DNA from: an uncultured Flavobacteriia bacterium
GTDB lineage: Bacteria > Bacteroidota > Bacteroidia > Flavobacteriales_D > Crocinitomicaceae
NCBI GenBank assembly: GCA_903873915.1
Contig: CAIQQH010000006.1
Location: 1 to 48,541 of the forward strand
Direction of reading: 5' to 3'
Length of the DNA stretch: 48,541 nt
The position numbers and the translations under genes are program-made. The stretch's first letter is position 1; the number at the start of each line of letters is the position of its first letter. Below the pieces are notes generated by a model. It ran no database searches. It was given only the letters and a program-made list of their open reading frames with translations, and was not told where the DNA came from. Shown piece after piece: positions 25,328-33,409 of the stretch.

Positions 25328-25377
25328 AAGTGTAGATTTTATTTTAATTGCATTTTCAGTAAACCTGAAAACGGATA

Positions 25378-25385
25378 CAAATATA
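25378..25385 (-). promoter_or_regulatory. Candidate -7 element for THX
   Basis: TATATTTG, a perfect TAnnTTTG match, directly behind the trmH stop and about 50 bp before the THX ATG. No convincing -33 TTG at normal spacing. Confidence 0.4.
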
Positions 25386-26078
25386 TTATTCTTTTTCCAA
25401 TAAGCGACGACGAATCTCTGCTTCAATGTGCGTTCCGCCATTCAAAATGCTTTTGCACCATGTCAATTTGAGATTTGTCTGTTCAATTTCGTTGAGTTTC
25501 CAGTTTATACTACTTTCCTCTAGGCGCTGACGAAAAACATTCAACATGATAGCAACGGAAACTGAGATGTTGAAACTTTCAGAAAATCCATACATTGGAA
25601 TGCGCACGAACTCGTCGGCGGTCAATTTTACCTCTTCAGAAATTCCGCGACGCTCGGTGCCAAAAATCAATGCAAATGGTTTGGATATATCCATGTCATG
25701 AATACTTGGTATGTTTCCATGTGGTGATGTAGCTACTATTCGGTATCCTTGACTCCGCAGCTCATTTATGCATTGAGTTTCAGGCGACATATCTTGGTTA
25801 TAAGTAAACAGATCTACCCAACGGCCAGCGCCGAGTGCAATGTCACGCTGAATTACATAAGGATTGTCTTTTTCGATGACGTGCAATTCTTGAAGCCCAA
25901 AACAATCACACGAACGCAATACAGCAGAGGCATTGTGCTCCTGGTAAATGTTTTCTAAGGCAACAGTCACGTGTCGTGTTCGGTTAGCAGCAATACGATC
26001 AAACATTTCCCGCTTAGATGGTGTAATAACGGAATACAACTCACTCAATACATGCAAATTCTGCTCGTGCTCGTTCAT
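25386..26078 (-). CDS. SpoU-family tRNA/rRNA 2'-O-methyltransferase, TrmH-like
   Basis: 230 residues. SPOUT fold motifs: RTRHVTVALENIYQEHNASAVLRSCDCFG (~33, motif 1 with the catalytic Arg and N-A-S-A-x-x-R), FALIFGTERRGISEE (~148, motif 2) and IPMYGFSESFNISVSVAIML (~172, motif 3, the knot that binds S-adenosylmethionine). The opening VTVALENIYQEHN is closest to TrmH, which methylates G18 in the tRNA D-loop; other SpoU targets remain possible. No N-terminal substrate-binding extension of the RlmB kind. Confidence 0.88.
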   Translation of the reverse strand: MNEHEQNLHVLSELYSVITPSKREMFDRIAANRTRHVTVALENIYQEHNASAVLRSCDCFGLQELHVIEKDNPYVIQRDIALGAGRWVDLFTYNQDMSPETQCINELRSQGYRIVATSPHGNIPSIHDMDISKPFALIFGTERRGISEEVKLTADEFVRIPMYGFSESFNISVSVAIMLNVFRQRLEESSINWKLNEIEQTNLKLTWCKSILNGGTHIEAEIRRRLLEKE

Positions 26079-26099
26079 TTTTCTTAAAAGATATAAAAC

Positions 26100-26128
26100 A
26101 AAAAAAGAGGAACCCGAAAGTTCCTCTT
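26100..26128 (-). terminator. Intrinsic terminator of the HU gene
   Basis: 9-bp perfect stem AAGAGGAAC / GTTCCTCTT (26128-26105) with a six-base loop, followed on the minus strand by seven T. It stands 20 bp after the HU stop and 21 bp before the trmH start, so trmH needs readthrough or its own promoter. Confidence 0.88.
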
Positions 26129-26148
26129 CTTCAATTTCTCAAAGAGAA

Positions 26149-26421
26149 TTAGTTTACGTTACCAGTCAAATCAGCACCAGCTTTGAAACTTACTACGTTT
26201 TTTGCAGCAATTTGGATTTCTTTTCCAGATTGTGGGTTACGTCCAGTTCTTGCAGCACGAGTGTTTACTTTGAAAGTTCCAAATCCAACAAGTGAAATTT
26301 TGTCGTTGCTTTTCAACGCATGAGTTGTAGCTGCGATAAAACCATCTAATGCTTTCTTTGCATCTGCTTTTGATAATCCAGCGTTAGTCGCCATTGCATC
26401 AATTAATTCTGCTTTGTTCAT
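26149..26421 (-). CDS. HU-family nucleoid protein
   Basis: 90 residues. [28 protein letters not shown] is the dimerisation helix pair. [26 protein letters not shown] is the HU/IHF signature with the DNA-bending arm and its Pro at RNPQSG. A typical homodimeric HU, binding DNA without sequence preference. Monocistronic: strong Bacteroidota promoter upstream and intrinsic terminator downstream. Confidence 0.96.
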   Translation of the reverse strand: MNKAELIDAMATNAGLSKADAKKALDGFIAATTHALKSNDKISLVGFGTFKVNTRAARTGRNPQSGKEIQIAAKNVVSFKAGADLTGNVN

Positions 26422-26460
26422 GATAATGTTTTTTAGTTTGTTTGTAATAAATTAACAGGA

Positions 26461-26489
26461 CAAATATATCTGAATTCCTAAGCCTACAA
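26461..26489 (-). promoter_or_regulatory. Promoter of the HU gene
   Basis: Minus strand: TTG at 26489-26487, 18-bp spacer, TATATTTG at 26468-26461, a perfect TAnnTTTG. Leader of about 35-40 nt to the ATG at 26421. Confidence 0.65.
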
Positions 26490-26555
26490 GGGCTTTCAGC
26501 GAAAAAAAAGTAAAATTTGTTAATAAAAGTAGGTAATTGTTGATAAACACGCCTG

Positions 26556-26579
26556 AAACCCTTGTTTTATAAGGGGTTT
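26556..26579. terminator. Weak candidate terminator hairpin behind fmt
   Basis: AAACCCTT at 26556-26563 can pair with AAGGGGTTT at 26571-26579, leaving one bulged G and a 7-nt loop. The minus-strand side lacks a long T-run, so termination of fmt here is only possible. Confidence 0.35.
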
Positions 26580-26604
26580 TCGACCAGTTACAAGAAAACT
26601 TCGT

Positions 26605-27567
26605 CTAATTTTTTTCGCTCATCAATTGCCAATCGGCCAATGAATTGCCTGCAAGGAAGGATTGTGCATCCATTTTTCGCTTTCCTTCTGGCTGAATTTC
26701 CTGAATCAAGAGGTAATAATCGCTGCAAGGAAAAAGAATTCCTCGATCATTGGAGCGAAGTTCATTTGCTGCAGGAATACTCGTTTGCTCTGACGCAAAA
26801 AATTTAAAGCTTTTGCTTTCGTTTTTCACTCTATTATATAAGGTATACCATGCGCTAGGAAATGGGTCGAGTCCTCGAATGAAATTGTGTACATTTTTTA
26901 CTGGCTGATTCCAATTGATTTCGCAATCCGGCTTGAATAATTTATTCGCCAATTTTTCGTGTCCCTCGATCAATTGATTTTGATCAATCGCGAGAATATC
27001 ACCCGAGTATATTTTATCGACAGTTGAACATGTGGTTTTTGCCCCGAGCTCCATCAATTGTGCATAGACCATTCCAACGGTGTCGTTTGGCCCTATGGTA
27101 ATTTTGTCTTGCTCGATAAGTTTGCCCGTATCCATTTCTTTTTGAATGAAGAAAGTACTCACACCCGTTTCTGTTTCTCCGTTCATCACAGCGCGGTGTA
27201 TAGGGGCGGCCCCTCTGTAGTTTGGAAGTAATGAGGCGTGCAGGTTGATTGTTCCTAGCCGTGGCATTGACCAAATCGATTCGGGTAACATTCTGAACGC
27301 AACCACTACAAAAAGATCTGCTCGAAACGTGGCTAGTTCCTCACGAAAGGCTTCATCTTTTAAATTTATGGGTTGAAGAATAGGAATGCCTTGATTTAAT
27401 GCTTCAACTTTTACGGCACTTTCTGAGATTTGCTGACCTCGACCAGCTGGTTTGTCGGCAACGGTAACGACAGCAACGATGTTAGCACCATGATCGCAAA
27501 GTGCTTTAAGAATATGGGAGGCGAAATCTGGCGTCCCCATGAAAACGATGCGAAAATCTTTCTTCAT
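26605..27567 (-). CDS. fmt: Methionyl-tRNA formyltransferase
   Basis: 320 residues. IVFMGTPDFASHILKAL (~8) starts the Rossmann-like domain, VADKPAGRGQQ follows, and the catalytic region is NLHASLLPNYRGAAPIHRAV (~107) with the formyl-transfer His and Asn. TGVSTFFIQKEMDTGKLI completes it, and the C-terminal OB-like domain starts at about 205. It formylates initiator Met-tRNA. The ATG shares a base with the MATE stop (TAATG). Confidence 0.95.
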   Translation of the reverse strand: MKKDFRIVFMGTPDFASHILKALCDHGANIVAVVTVADKPAGRGQQISESAVKVEALNQGIPILQPINLKDEAFREELATFRADLFVVVAFRMLPESIWSMPRLGTINLHASLLPNYRGAAPIHRAVMNGETETGVSTFFIQKEMDTGKLIEQDKITIGPNDTVGMVYAQLMELGAKTTCSTVDKIYSGDILAIDQNQLIEGHEKLANKLFKPDCEINWNQPVKNVHNFIRGLDPFPSAWYTLYNRVKNESKSFKFFASEQTSIPAANELRSNDRGILFPCSDYYLLIQEIQPEGKRKMDAQSFLAGNSLADWQLMSEKN

Positions 27568-28901
27568 TAGATTTCTTTTTTCTTCCAGTCAAAATACCGA
27601 AGGTACACGATAGACAATATTCCCATCACCCCGAAATAGATGTATTCATTGGACCAAACCCACATGATGTCCATGTTGGCCACTTTTATTAAATAGTAGG
27701 AATACAAAAGGTAGCATATACCGCAAATTATTTCAATCAAAAATGTCACTTTGGTATTACCACTTCCATTGATGGTTTGGAAATACACGCTAAAAAATCC
27801 GTACATAAAAATAGAGCCCGCAATAAAACGCAAGGTCTCGGCACTTTGAGCTATGTATGTTTGGTTTGGATTGATCATTCGGATTAAAACGTCCGGGTAA
27901 AAAATGGCGCCATGGAAGGAAATGAACAAAAAGATCAAGGTCAAGAACTGGATTCTGCGTTGAATGAATTTTAAGGATTGTTGTTTTCCACGTCCAATGT
28001 ACTGCGAAATATAGGTTTTTGTGGTTCCCGCAAAGCCCCAAACAGGAACATAACACAAGAAATAAATGGAGCGTATATTTTGAGAAACTGTGAGGTCCGC
28101 ACTTCCTCGTTGTTCAAGCCAGGTAAAGAATACAGTCCATGTGGTTAGTGCAATAAATCCTTGCAGCATAAGCGGACTTCCCACATTGAAAAGTTCTTTC
28201 ATCGAGGGCAAATTGAAGGAGAAGTGCGAAAATACTTTCATTTGTTTTCCCGCTCTAGAGAAAAATAGCGATACCATCAAAACCAACATGCCTAAAAAGT
28301 CAGCGATTGTCGATGCCCATGCCGCTCCTTTCAATCCAAGTTCAGGGAAGCCTCCTTCGCCAAAAATCATGAAGTAGTCGAGTAGCACATTTGACAATGC
28401 AGTAGTCAAGGCTGCGATCAGCACAATCCACGTTTTTCCGTTAGCGATAAAGAAAGCTTGGATTGCCAAGGAAATCATCGCGAAAAAGAGCGCGTAACTG
28501 CGAATGCCAATGTAATCGTTCTGCATGTCTGCAAGTATTTTATTGGCCGAATAATAACGCAAGGCATCAGGCAAGGCAAACTGGAGCAAGACGAAAAGTA
28601 CTATGGCAATAAAGAATAAGGTGAAAATTGTTGTTCCAAAAATTCTTCCAATGGCATCAAACTGACGCTGACCAATACGTCTTGCGATAAGTATCTGAGC
28701 ACCATCTCCCATGCCTGCCAAGGCCATGAATACTGTGACATACAACAATCCGCCATTTCCAATAGCGTCAAAGGCCAATGATGTCGGGTCGTAACGGCTT
28801 ATAAAGGAAGAGTCGGTGATCAGTACAATCGCCTGAATGAAACTCGAAGTCATTAGAGGCAAGGCAACACCAAGTATCGTTTTATACCGTAAGTTTAGCA
28901 T
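27567..28901 (-). CDS. MATE-family efflux transporter
   Basis: 444 residues, twelve membrane helices. MATE features include LPLMTSSFIQAIVLITDSSFISR (helix 1-2), GMGDGAQILIARRIGQ (~65), and the half-repeat at ~235 (VGSPLMLQGFIALTTWTVFF). Exchanges Na+ or H+ for drugs or metabolites across the inner membrane; substrate not predictable. Middle gene of an rlmI-like/MATE/fmt unit with TAATG overlaps on both sides. Confidence 0.9.
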   Translation of the reverse strand: MLNLRYKTILGVALPLMTSSFIQAIVLITDSSFISRYDPTSLAFDAIGNGGLLYVTVFMALAGMGDGAQILIARRIGQRQFDAIGRIFGTTIFTLFFIAIVLFVLLQFALPDALRYYSANKILADMQNDYIGIRSYALFFAMISLAIQAFFIANGKTWIVLIAALTTALSNVLLDYFMIFGEGGFPELGLKGAAWASTIADFLGMLVLMVSLFFSRAGKQMKVFSHFSFNLPSMKELFNVGSPLMLQGFIALTTWTVFFTWLEQRGSADLTVSQNIRSIYFLCYVPVWGFAGTTKTYISQYIGRGKQQSLKFIQRRIQFLTLIFLFISFHGAIFYPDVLIRMINPNQTYIAQSAETLRFIAGSIFMYGFFSVYFQTINGSGNTKVTFLIEIICGICYLLYSYYLIKVANMDIMWVWSNEYIYFGVMGILSIVYLRYFDWKKKEI

Positions 28902-30070
28902 TAGTCCACACGAATTACGAGTCCTTTTAGGTATTCACCTTCAGGATGAAAGGCGTTTATAGGATGGTCGGCCGGTTGATGAAGCTGCTCTAAAATACGT
29001 ACATTTCTGCCCGCTTCTATGGCCGCGGCTATAATGGTGTTGTTGAAGAGAAATTTGTCTACTACTTGAGAACAAGAGAAGGTGAAAATGATTCCACCTG
29101 GACGAATTTGTCTTATGGCATGTGCGTTCAATCGCTTGTATCCTTGAATGGCTTTGTGTCTTTTTTCACGGTGCTTTGCAAAGGCTGGCGGATCTAAGAC
29201 GATAATATCGTATTCTTCCTTCAAGTCTTTCATGTATTCCATGGCATCGGCAACGATGGAATCGTGACGGTCATTAAAGCCATTCAGCTCAATGTTGTCG
29301 TTGGTTAAATCAATGGCTTTTCGTGAACTATCCAATGAATGGACAAGGCTTGCACCATTTTGGAGTGCAGATAAACTGAATCCTCCAGAATAGCAAAAGG
29401 TGTTCAATACTTTCTTACCGTTGGAATATTTCCCCAATAAATAGCGGTTTTCGCGTTGGTCGATAAAGAATCCTGTTTTCTGTCCTTTGATCCAATCTAT
29501 GTTGATTTGAACTCCGTGTTCTTTGGCAATGTGCGGAGTTTCGCAAGTTCCAAACACATATCCATCTGCAGCTTCAATGCGCTCAGGTAGGGTGTCGGAT
29601 GATTTCGAATAGATTGCAATTAACTCTTTCCCCAAAGCATTTTTTAAGGCTTCTGCAATATGGTTCACTGAGCGGAACATTCCAATACTATGGCATTGAA
29701 CAACAGCTACGCCATTGTAAAAGTCGATGATCAGTCCTGGGAGTTTATCTCCTTCGCCATGCACGAGACGACAAATGGTGTTTTCTGCAGAGATCAGTCC
29801 GAGGTCTTTGCGCAATTGCACGGCATTTGAGATACATGACGTAAAAAATGCAGCATCAATTGGACCTTCCGTAAAACGAAGAACTCGAACGGCAATTGTT
29901 CCATGCTGAAAATGCCCAGAAGCAAGAAATTGCCCTGCTTTATCCAACAAAGTAACACATTCGCCATCTTCCAATTGAGAGGTGTCGCTAGCAATTGCAC
30001 CGCTAAATACCCATGGGTGTTTGCGAAGGATTGAATCTGTTTTCTGACGGTGGATGTTTAGCGTTTTCAA
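28901..30070 (-). CDS. RlmI-like class I SAM-dependent 23S rRNA (cytosine-C5) methyltransferase
   Basis: 389 residues if begun at the TTG at 30070 (MKTLNIHRQKTDSILRKHPWVFSGAI). PUA domain ~1-75, central EEHEE-like region, then a Rossmann methyltransferase: VLNTFCYSGGFSLSALQNGA (~215, SAM binding), YDIIVLDPPAFAKHREKRHKA (~285) and FTFSCSQVVDKFLF (~333, Cys of the TFSCS motif). Matches RlmI (m5C1962). No ATG is available near the N-terminus. A second TTG at 30103 lies upstream of the predicted transcription start, which favours 30070. First of three coupled genes. Confidence 0.88.
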   Translation of the reverse strand: MKTLNIHRQKTDSILRKHPWVFSGAIASDTSQLEDGECVTLLDKAGQFLASGHFQHGTIAVRVLRFTEGPIDAAFFTSCISNAVQLRKDLGLISAENTICRLVHGEGDKLPGLIIDFYNGVAVVQCHSIGMFRSVNHIAEALKNALGKELIAIYSKSSDTLPERIEAADGYVFGTCETPHIAKEHGVQINIDWIKGQKTGFFIDQRENRYLLGKYSNGKKVLNTFCYSGGFSLSALQNGASLVHSLDSSRKAIDLTNDNIELNGFNDRHDSIVADAMEYMKDLKEEYDIIVLDPPAFAKHREKRHKAIQGYKRLNAHAIRQIRPGGIIFTFSCSQVVDKFLFNNTIIAAAIEAGRNVRILEQLHQPADHPINAFHPEGEYLKGLVIRVD

Positions 30071-30091
30071 ATGTGGTCGGTCTGTTTCACA

Positions 30092-30099
30092 CAAAAGTA
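30092..30099 (-). promoter_or_regulatory. -7 element upstream of the rlmI-like gene
   Basis: TACTTTTG, a perfect TAnnTTTG match 22 bp before the TTG start at 30070. The -33 region is weak. It would put transcription start near 30086, downstream of the alternative TTG at 30103. Confidence 0.45.
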
Positions 30100-30135
30100 A
30101 CAAATGAATGTGGATTGAATGTTATTGTGGGCACA

Positions 30136-30164
30136 TTTGACTTGATTTATAGGCCGTAGATTTG
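30136..30164 (+). promoter_or_regulatory. Promoter of the unknown/ABC/YihY operon
   Basis: TTTG at 30136-30139, 17-bp spacer, TAGATTTG at 30157-30164, both perfect. It sits just before the ATG at 30177 and overlaps a TTG at 30162, ruling that out as the start. Confidence 0.6.
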
Positions 30165-30176
30165 ATAAAAAAGAAC

Positions 30177-30605
30177 ATGCGCTGTACCGTACATGCTTAT
30201 ATGTTGAATGATGATTTTTCACCCGAACATGCTGAGGCGCATTTTGACGGAAAAGATTCAGAGAACAATCGCCGCTTTGATTGGGAAGATGAGTTGCACA
30301 TTAAATCCGATGTGACTGGGATATCGATGCATGAATTTGTTTCTTTTCCTTTAGAAGGAACGTTCCCCGATGGGACATCTTTTCGTCACGAAGTCGCCAA
30401 CATGCGTTTGTACGAAATTGCATCGTCGGATGGTCCTACAGTGTTCGTAGGTGCATCAGAAAGTATCTTAGAACGAGCTGAACAAATAAAGGAGGGTGAT
30501 GTATTGACATTGCACATTTATTTGAAGGATTATGAACCTTGGGCAAATCCAATTCCAGGTATTTACATCGCCTCAAAAGAATTCCCTAAAGAGCTGCATG
30601 AATGA
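30177..30605 (+). CDS. Unknown 142-residue protein, first gene of an ABC ATPase operon
   Basis: Not recognised. Starts at the ATG at 30177 (MRCTVHAYMLNDDFSPEHAE). No signal peptide, membrane segment or cysteine pair; a single Cys at residue 3. Predicted mixed beta-rich protein: VTGISMHEFVSFPLEGTFPDG and GPTVFVGASESILERAEQI read like strand-turn-helix elements, and acidic residues are frequent, so it is probably a cytoplasmic single-domain protein. It overlaps the ABC ATPase start by 4 bp (ATGA), implying co-translation and possibly a physical partnership. Confidence 0.75.
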   Translation: MRCTVHAYMLNDDFSPEHAEAHFDGKDSENNRRFDWEDELHIKSDVTGISMHEFVSFPLEGTFPDGTSFRHEVANMRLYEIASSDGPTVFVGASESILERAEQIKEGDVLTLHIYLKDYEPWANPIPGIYIASKEFPKELHE

Positions 30606-31537
30606 TGCTATGCGTTGAAGATATTCATCTCAGCTTTGACAAGGAAGTCATTAAGGGCGTGTCCTTCGTTTTGAACGAGGGTCAGGTGCTTGGTATTGCG
30701 GGTAAAAGTGGCGCTGGAAAAACATCCTTATTGAAAATCATGGCGGGATTACTCGATGCAGATGCTGGTGTGGTGATGTTCGATGGGAAACAGGTGAAAG
30801 GACCCTCCGGCAAGCTTGTTCCTGGACATCCAGACATTCAATTGGTCGACCAACAGTTTCATCTGGACTCCTTCCATACTGTAGAGGAGAATATTCGCGA
30901 GATGGTACTTTATCTGCCAGTTAAACAACGGGATAAGCTTGTGGATGAGTTAATTGAACTCATGGAACTTGAGGATTTTCGAAAAAAACAGTCGCGTTAT
31001 TTATCGGGCGGAGAACAGCAGCGTTTGGCCTTGGCGCGCGCTTTGGCTTGTGAACCACGAATTGTTTTAATGGACGAACCTTTTGCGCACATTGATGCGC
31101 GCTTGCGAACGAAGTTGATCAATTATTTCTTGGAATTGAAAGCGCTTAGGAAGATGTCACTCGTACTGGTGTCACACGACGGTGCCGAAATGCTTGGATT
31201 TGCAGATCAAATCATTCACATGAAAAACGGGAAGATTGTGCGTAAATCAAGCCCTGAATCATTTTATTACCGCTTTGCAAGTATCGAGGAAGCACGCTTA
31301 TTTGGGTCAGTGAATTCTGTCAAGATAGATGGTAAACGCATGTATTTCAGGCCAGATGAATACACCTTGGAGGACATTCCGAATGCACCAAGGATTCAGG
31401 TGACCTATAGCCATTCCTTATTTACTGGTCCTGTGTATCAGAATTATTTTACGACGGAACGAAAGGAAAAAGTAGTTTTGTACAGTTTCAATAAACTCCA
31501 TCATGTCAACGGATTCAGCATCTTCAAAAAGTTTTAG
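30602..31537 (+). CDS. ABC transporter ATPase with C-terminal TOBE-like extension, no adjacent permease
   Basis: 311 residues. Walker A GKSGAGKTSLLKIMAGL (~36), Q-loop IQLVDQQFHLD (~80), signature YLSGGEQQRLALARAL (~137), Walker B RIVLMDEPFAHIDAR (~157) and H-loop LVLVSHDG (~190): a complete, active ATPase. After ~225 an extra ~85 residues contain YFRPDEYTL and FTGPVYQNYF, reminiscent of the TOBE/regulatory domains of iron and polyamine importer ATPases. No permease or binding-protein gene is adjacent. It overlaps the downstream YihY gene by 35 bp. Function open. Confidence 0.85.
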   Translation: MMLCVEDIHLSFDKEVIKGVSFVLNEGQVLGIAGKSGAGKTSLLKIMAGLLDADAGVVMFDGKQVKGPSGKLVPGHPDIQLVDQQFHLDSFHTVEENIREMVLYLPVKQRDKLVDELIELMELEDFRKKQSRYLSGGEQQRLALARALACEPRIVLMDEPFAHIDARLRTKLINYFLELKALRKMSLVLVSHDGAEMLGFADQIIHMKNGKIVRKSSPESFYYRFASIEEARLFGSVNSVKIDGKRMYFRPDEYTLEDIPNAPRIQVTYSHSLFTGPVYQNYFTTERKEKVVLYSFNKLHHVNGFSIFKKF

Positions 31538-32411
31538 ACACCTCACAATTAAGGATGTTTGGATTCTTATTAAAAATGCATTCAATGGATTTTTAGAGGA
31601 GAAGGGGCTCCATCATGGAGCAGCCTTGGCGTATTATGCGCTATTTGCACTCGTGCCGTTGTTATATTTAAGTATCACTTATGTGGGTAGAGTTATTGGC
31701 AAGGACGTGATCATTAACATTATTGGTGATGTACTAAAAAATAAAGTTGGACTAAGCGATGTGAAGGGGATCATGGAATTCATGAGTTCATTGGATTTTG
31801 AAAAAGGCAATTTTTTCTTGGAGTCGATGAGTATCATTGCCTTACTCATAGCGTGTTCGGCGTTTTTGGTGTGTTTAAAAAACAGCATCAATGCTTTTTT
31901 TGATATTGAAGTTAATTTTACTTCGACACGGAAGAAGTTCGTCCAGAATGTATTGTTCAGACTTCTTTCCATCCTCGGGGTCGCCATCTTTACGGGATTA
32001 ATAGTTTCTCTTTATTTCGCTCAAACAATTGTCATTTCCTTTGGTCATCATCTTTTTGATCAAAAGGAATGGTTGAGTTTGCTCTTTTTCAATGTGGCCA
32101 AACATGGATTTTCATTGTTGAGCAATCTCATCATTTTCAGTGTGGTCTTTAAGTATGTCCACGACGGGAAAGTGTCATGGCGACTGGCAATAGGAGGGGC
32201 CTTGGTGACTTCCCTATTGCTTTATATTGGTCAATTGTTGATCAAGTACTATTTGTTTCATTACTTTTTTGCTGCAAGTGGAGGACTTGCTGGCACCTTT
32301 TTTATCCTTTTAGCGTGGGTGTATTATTCCTCCCAAATCATTTTCTTCGGAGCCAAGTTTACGGCTGCTTATGCAAAGTATATGGGGCGTCCCATAAAAT
32401 TCAAACATTAA
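31503..32411 (+). CDS. YihY/BrkB-family inner-membrane protein
   Basis: 302 residues with about six membrane helices. GAALAYYALFALVPLLYLSITYVG (~40) and the C-terminal GALVTSLLLYIGQLLIKYYL plus GGLAGTFFILLAWVYYSSQIIFFGAKFTAAYA (~255-295) are hallmark UPF0761 (YihY) segments. Once assigned as RNase BN in error; real function unknown, perhaps transport. Its start lies 35 bp inside the ABC gene, in another frame, so expression is coupled. Confidence 0.9.
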   Translation: MSTDSASSKSFRHLTIKDVWILIKNAFNGFLEEKGLHHGAALAYYALFALVPLLYLSITYVGRVIGKDVIINIIGDVLKNKVGLSDVKGIMEFMSSLDFEKGNFFLESMSIIALLIACSAFLVCLKNSINAFFDIEVNFTSTRKKFVQNVLFRLLSILGVAIFTGLIVSLYFAQTIVISFGHHLFDQKEWLSLLFFNVAKHGFSLLSNLIIFSVVFKYVHDGKVSWRLAIGGALVTSLLLYIGQLLIKYYLFHYFFAASGGLAGTFFILLAWVYYSSQIIFFGAKFTAAYAKYMGRPIKFKH

Positions 32412-32434
32412 TTTGATTAAAATTTAGTCATTTA

Positions 32435-32465
32435 TTTGATTATTTAATCGGAATTATTAATTTTG
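32435..32465 (+). promoter_or_regulatory. Promoter of the XRE-S24 regulator with palindromic operator candidate
   Basis: TTTG at 32435-32438, 19-bp spacer, TAATTTTG at 32458-32465: perfect on both boxes. The spacer holds GATTA-TT-TAATC (32438-32449), a perfect 5-bp inverted repeat suited to a dimeric repressor. The ATG follows at 32482. Confidence 0.6.
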
Positions 32466-32481
32466 ATTTAAAATCGAGCAC

Positions 32482-33282
32482 ATGAATATCGGGACGAACT
32501 TAAAATTATTGAGAAAGCGCGTGAAGCGATCGCAGGAAGAGGTAGCACAGGACCTTGGATTAACACGTTCATCGTACAGTGGGTATGAAAATGGAGTGGC
32601 CCAACCGGGCATTGATTTATTGGTGACTTTATGTGATTATTACCTCATTCCGATTGATGATTTTTTGCGTAAAGATTTGGAATCCATGACTGAAAAGGAG
32701 TGGGAACAACTTGGTAAGCAGCCCTTGAATGATCTGAAAGGACAGAAATTGCGGGTGCTTACGACAGTGGTGAACAACGATGAAGAGGAGATGATTGAAA
32801 TGATTCCCATGCAGGCAAGTGCAGGGTATGCTTCTGGTTATGCCGATCCTGATTATTTGAAAGTGTTGCCCACGTTTTATCTGCCGTTCCTATCGAAAAA
32901 CAAAAAATACCGTTCATTTCCGATTAAAGGAGATTCAATGCCACCTGTTGTGGAAGGATCGTATGTTGTGGCGGAATATATCCAAAACTGGATGACCATT
33001 CGATCGGGTACACCATGTATTGTTGTCACCAAAGATGAGGGGATTGTCTTCAAAGTCGTTCACAATTTATTGGAGTCGAGTCAATCGTTCCAATTGTGTT
33101 CAACAAATACCTTCTATGCCCCTTACTTGGTCCACGCCAACAATATTATTGAAATCTGGAAATTCGTGAATTACATTTCACCTGAATTGCCTGAAGTTCG
33201 CATGGACGATAATGATTTAAGCAAGTCCATTCAAAGTCTTCAAAAGGAGGTGCATGAGTTGAAGGTGGCAATGGGGAAGTAG
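32482..33282 (+). CDS. XRE-family regulator with LexA-like S24 peptidase domain
   Basis: 266 residues. N-terminal helix-turn-helix ~5-60 (RSQEEVAQDLGLTRSSYSGYENG). A linker follows, then an S24 domain ~105-235: candidate self-cleavage site Ala114-Gly115 in MQASAGYASGY, nucleophile Ser152 in IKGDSMPPVVEGS, general base Lys191 in IVFKVVHN. The Ser-Lys spacing (39) and the cut site 38 residues before Ser resemble LexA (37 and 35). A short coiled-coil tail ends the protein. It could be a stress-cleaved repressor; the palindrome in its own promoter suggests autoregulation. Not LexA itself: the DNA-binding domain is XRE-type. Targets unknown. Confidence 0.88.
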   Translation: MNIGTNLKLLRKRVKRSQEEVAQDLGLTRSSYSGYENGVAQPGIDLLVTLCDYYLIPIDDFLRKDLESMTEKEWEQLGKQPLNDLKGQKLRVLTTVVNNDEEEMIEMIPMQASAGYASGYADPDYLKVLPTFYLPFLSKNKKYRSFPIKGDSMPPVVEGSYVVAEYIQNWMTIRSGTPCIVVTKDEGIVFKVVHNLLESSQSFQLCSTNTFYAPYLVHANNIIEIWKFVNYISPELPEVRMDDNDLSKSIQSLQKEVHELKVAMGK

Positions 33283-33302
33283 GCGTGTAGATCAAGTGAC
33301 AT

Positions 33303-33393
33303 AAGACGGAAAGACAAGAGACAAGGGACAAGGGACAAGGGACAAAGGACAAGGGACAAGGGACAAGGGACAAAGGACGGAAAGACAAGAGAC
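33303..33393. repeat. Heptanucleotide array, consensus RRGACAA (GGGACAA core)
   Basis: From 33311 the sequence reads in 7-bp steps as AAGACAA, GAGACAA, three GGGACAA, AGGACAA, three GGGACAA, AGGACGG. ACGGAAAGACAAGAGAC flanks it at both sides (33306-33322 and 33377-33393, 71 bp apart). It fills the 127-bp gap between two convergent genes. Open frames across it read as monotonous Leu/Pro/Cys/Val repeats and are not genes. Confidence 0.93.
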
Positions 33394-33409
33394 TTTGAGT
33401 CATCAAGCT

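Noticed and set aside
33146-33406. Leftward frame with Leu/Pro/Cys repeats over the GGGACAA array
   Set aside because: The periodic peptide reflects only the 7-bp repeat; it overlaps the S24 regulator and has no start context.
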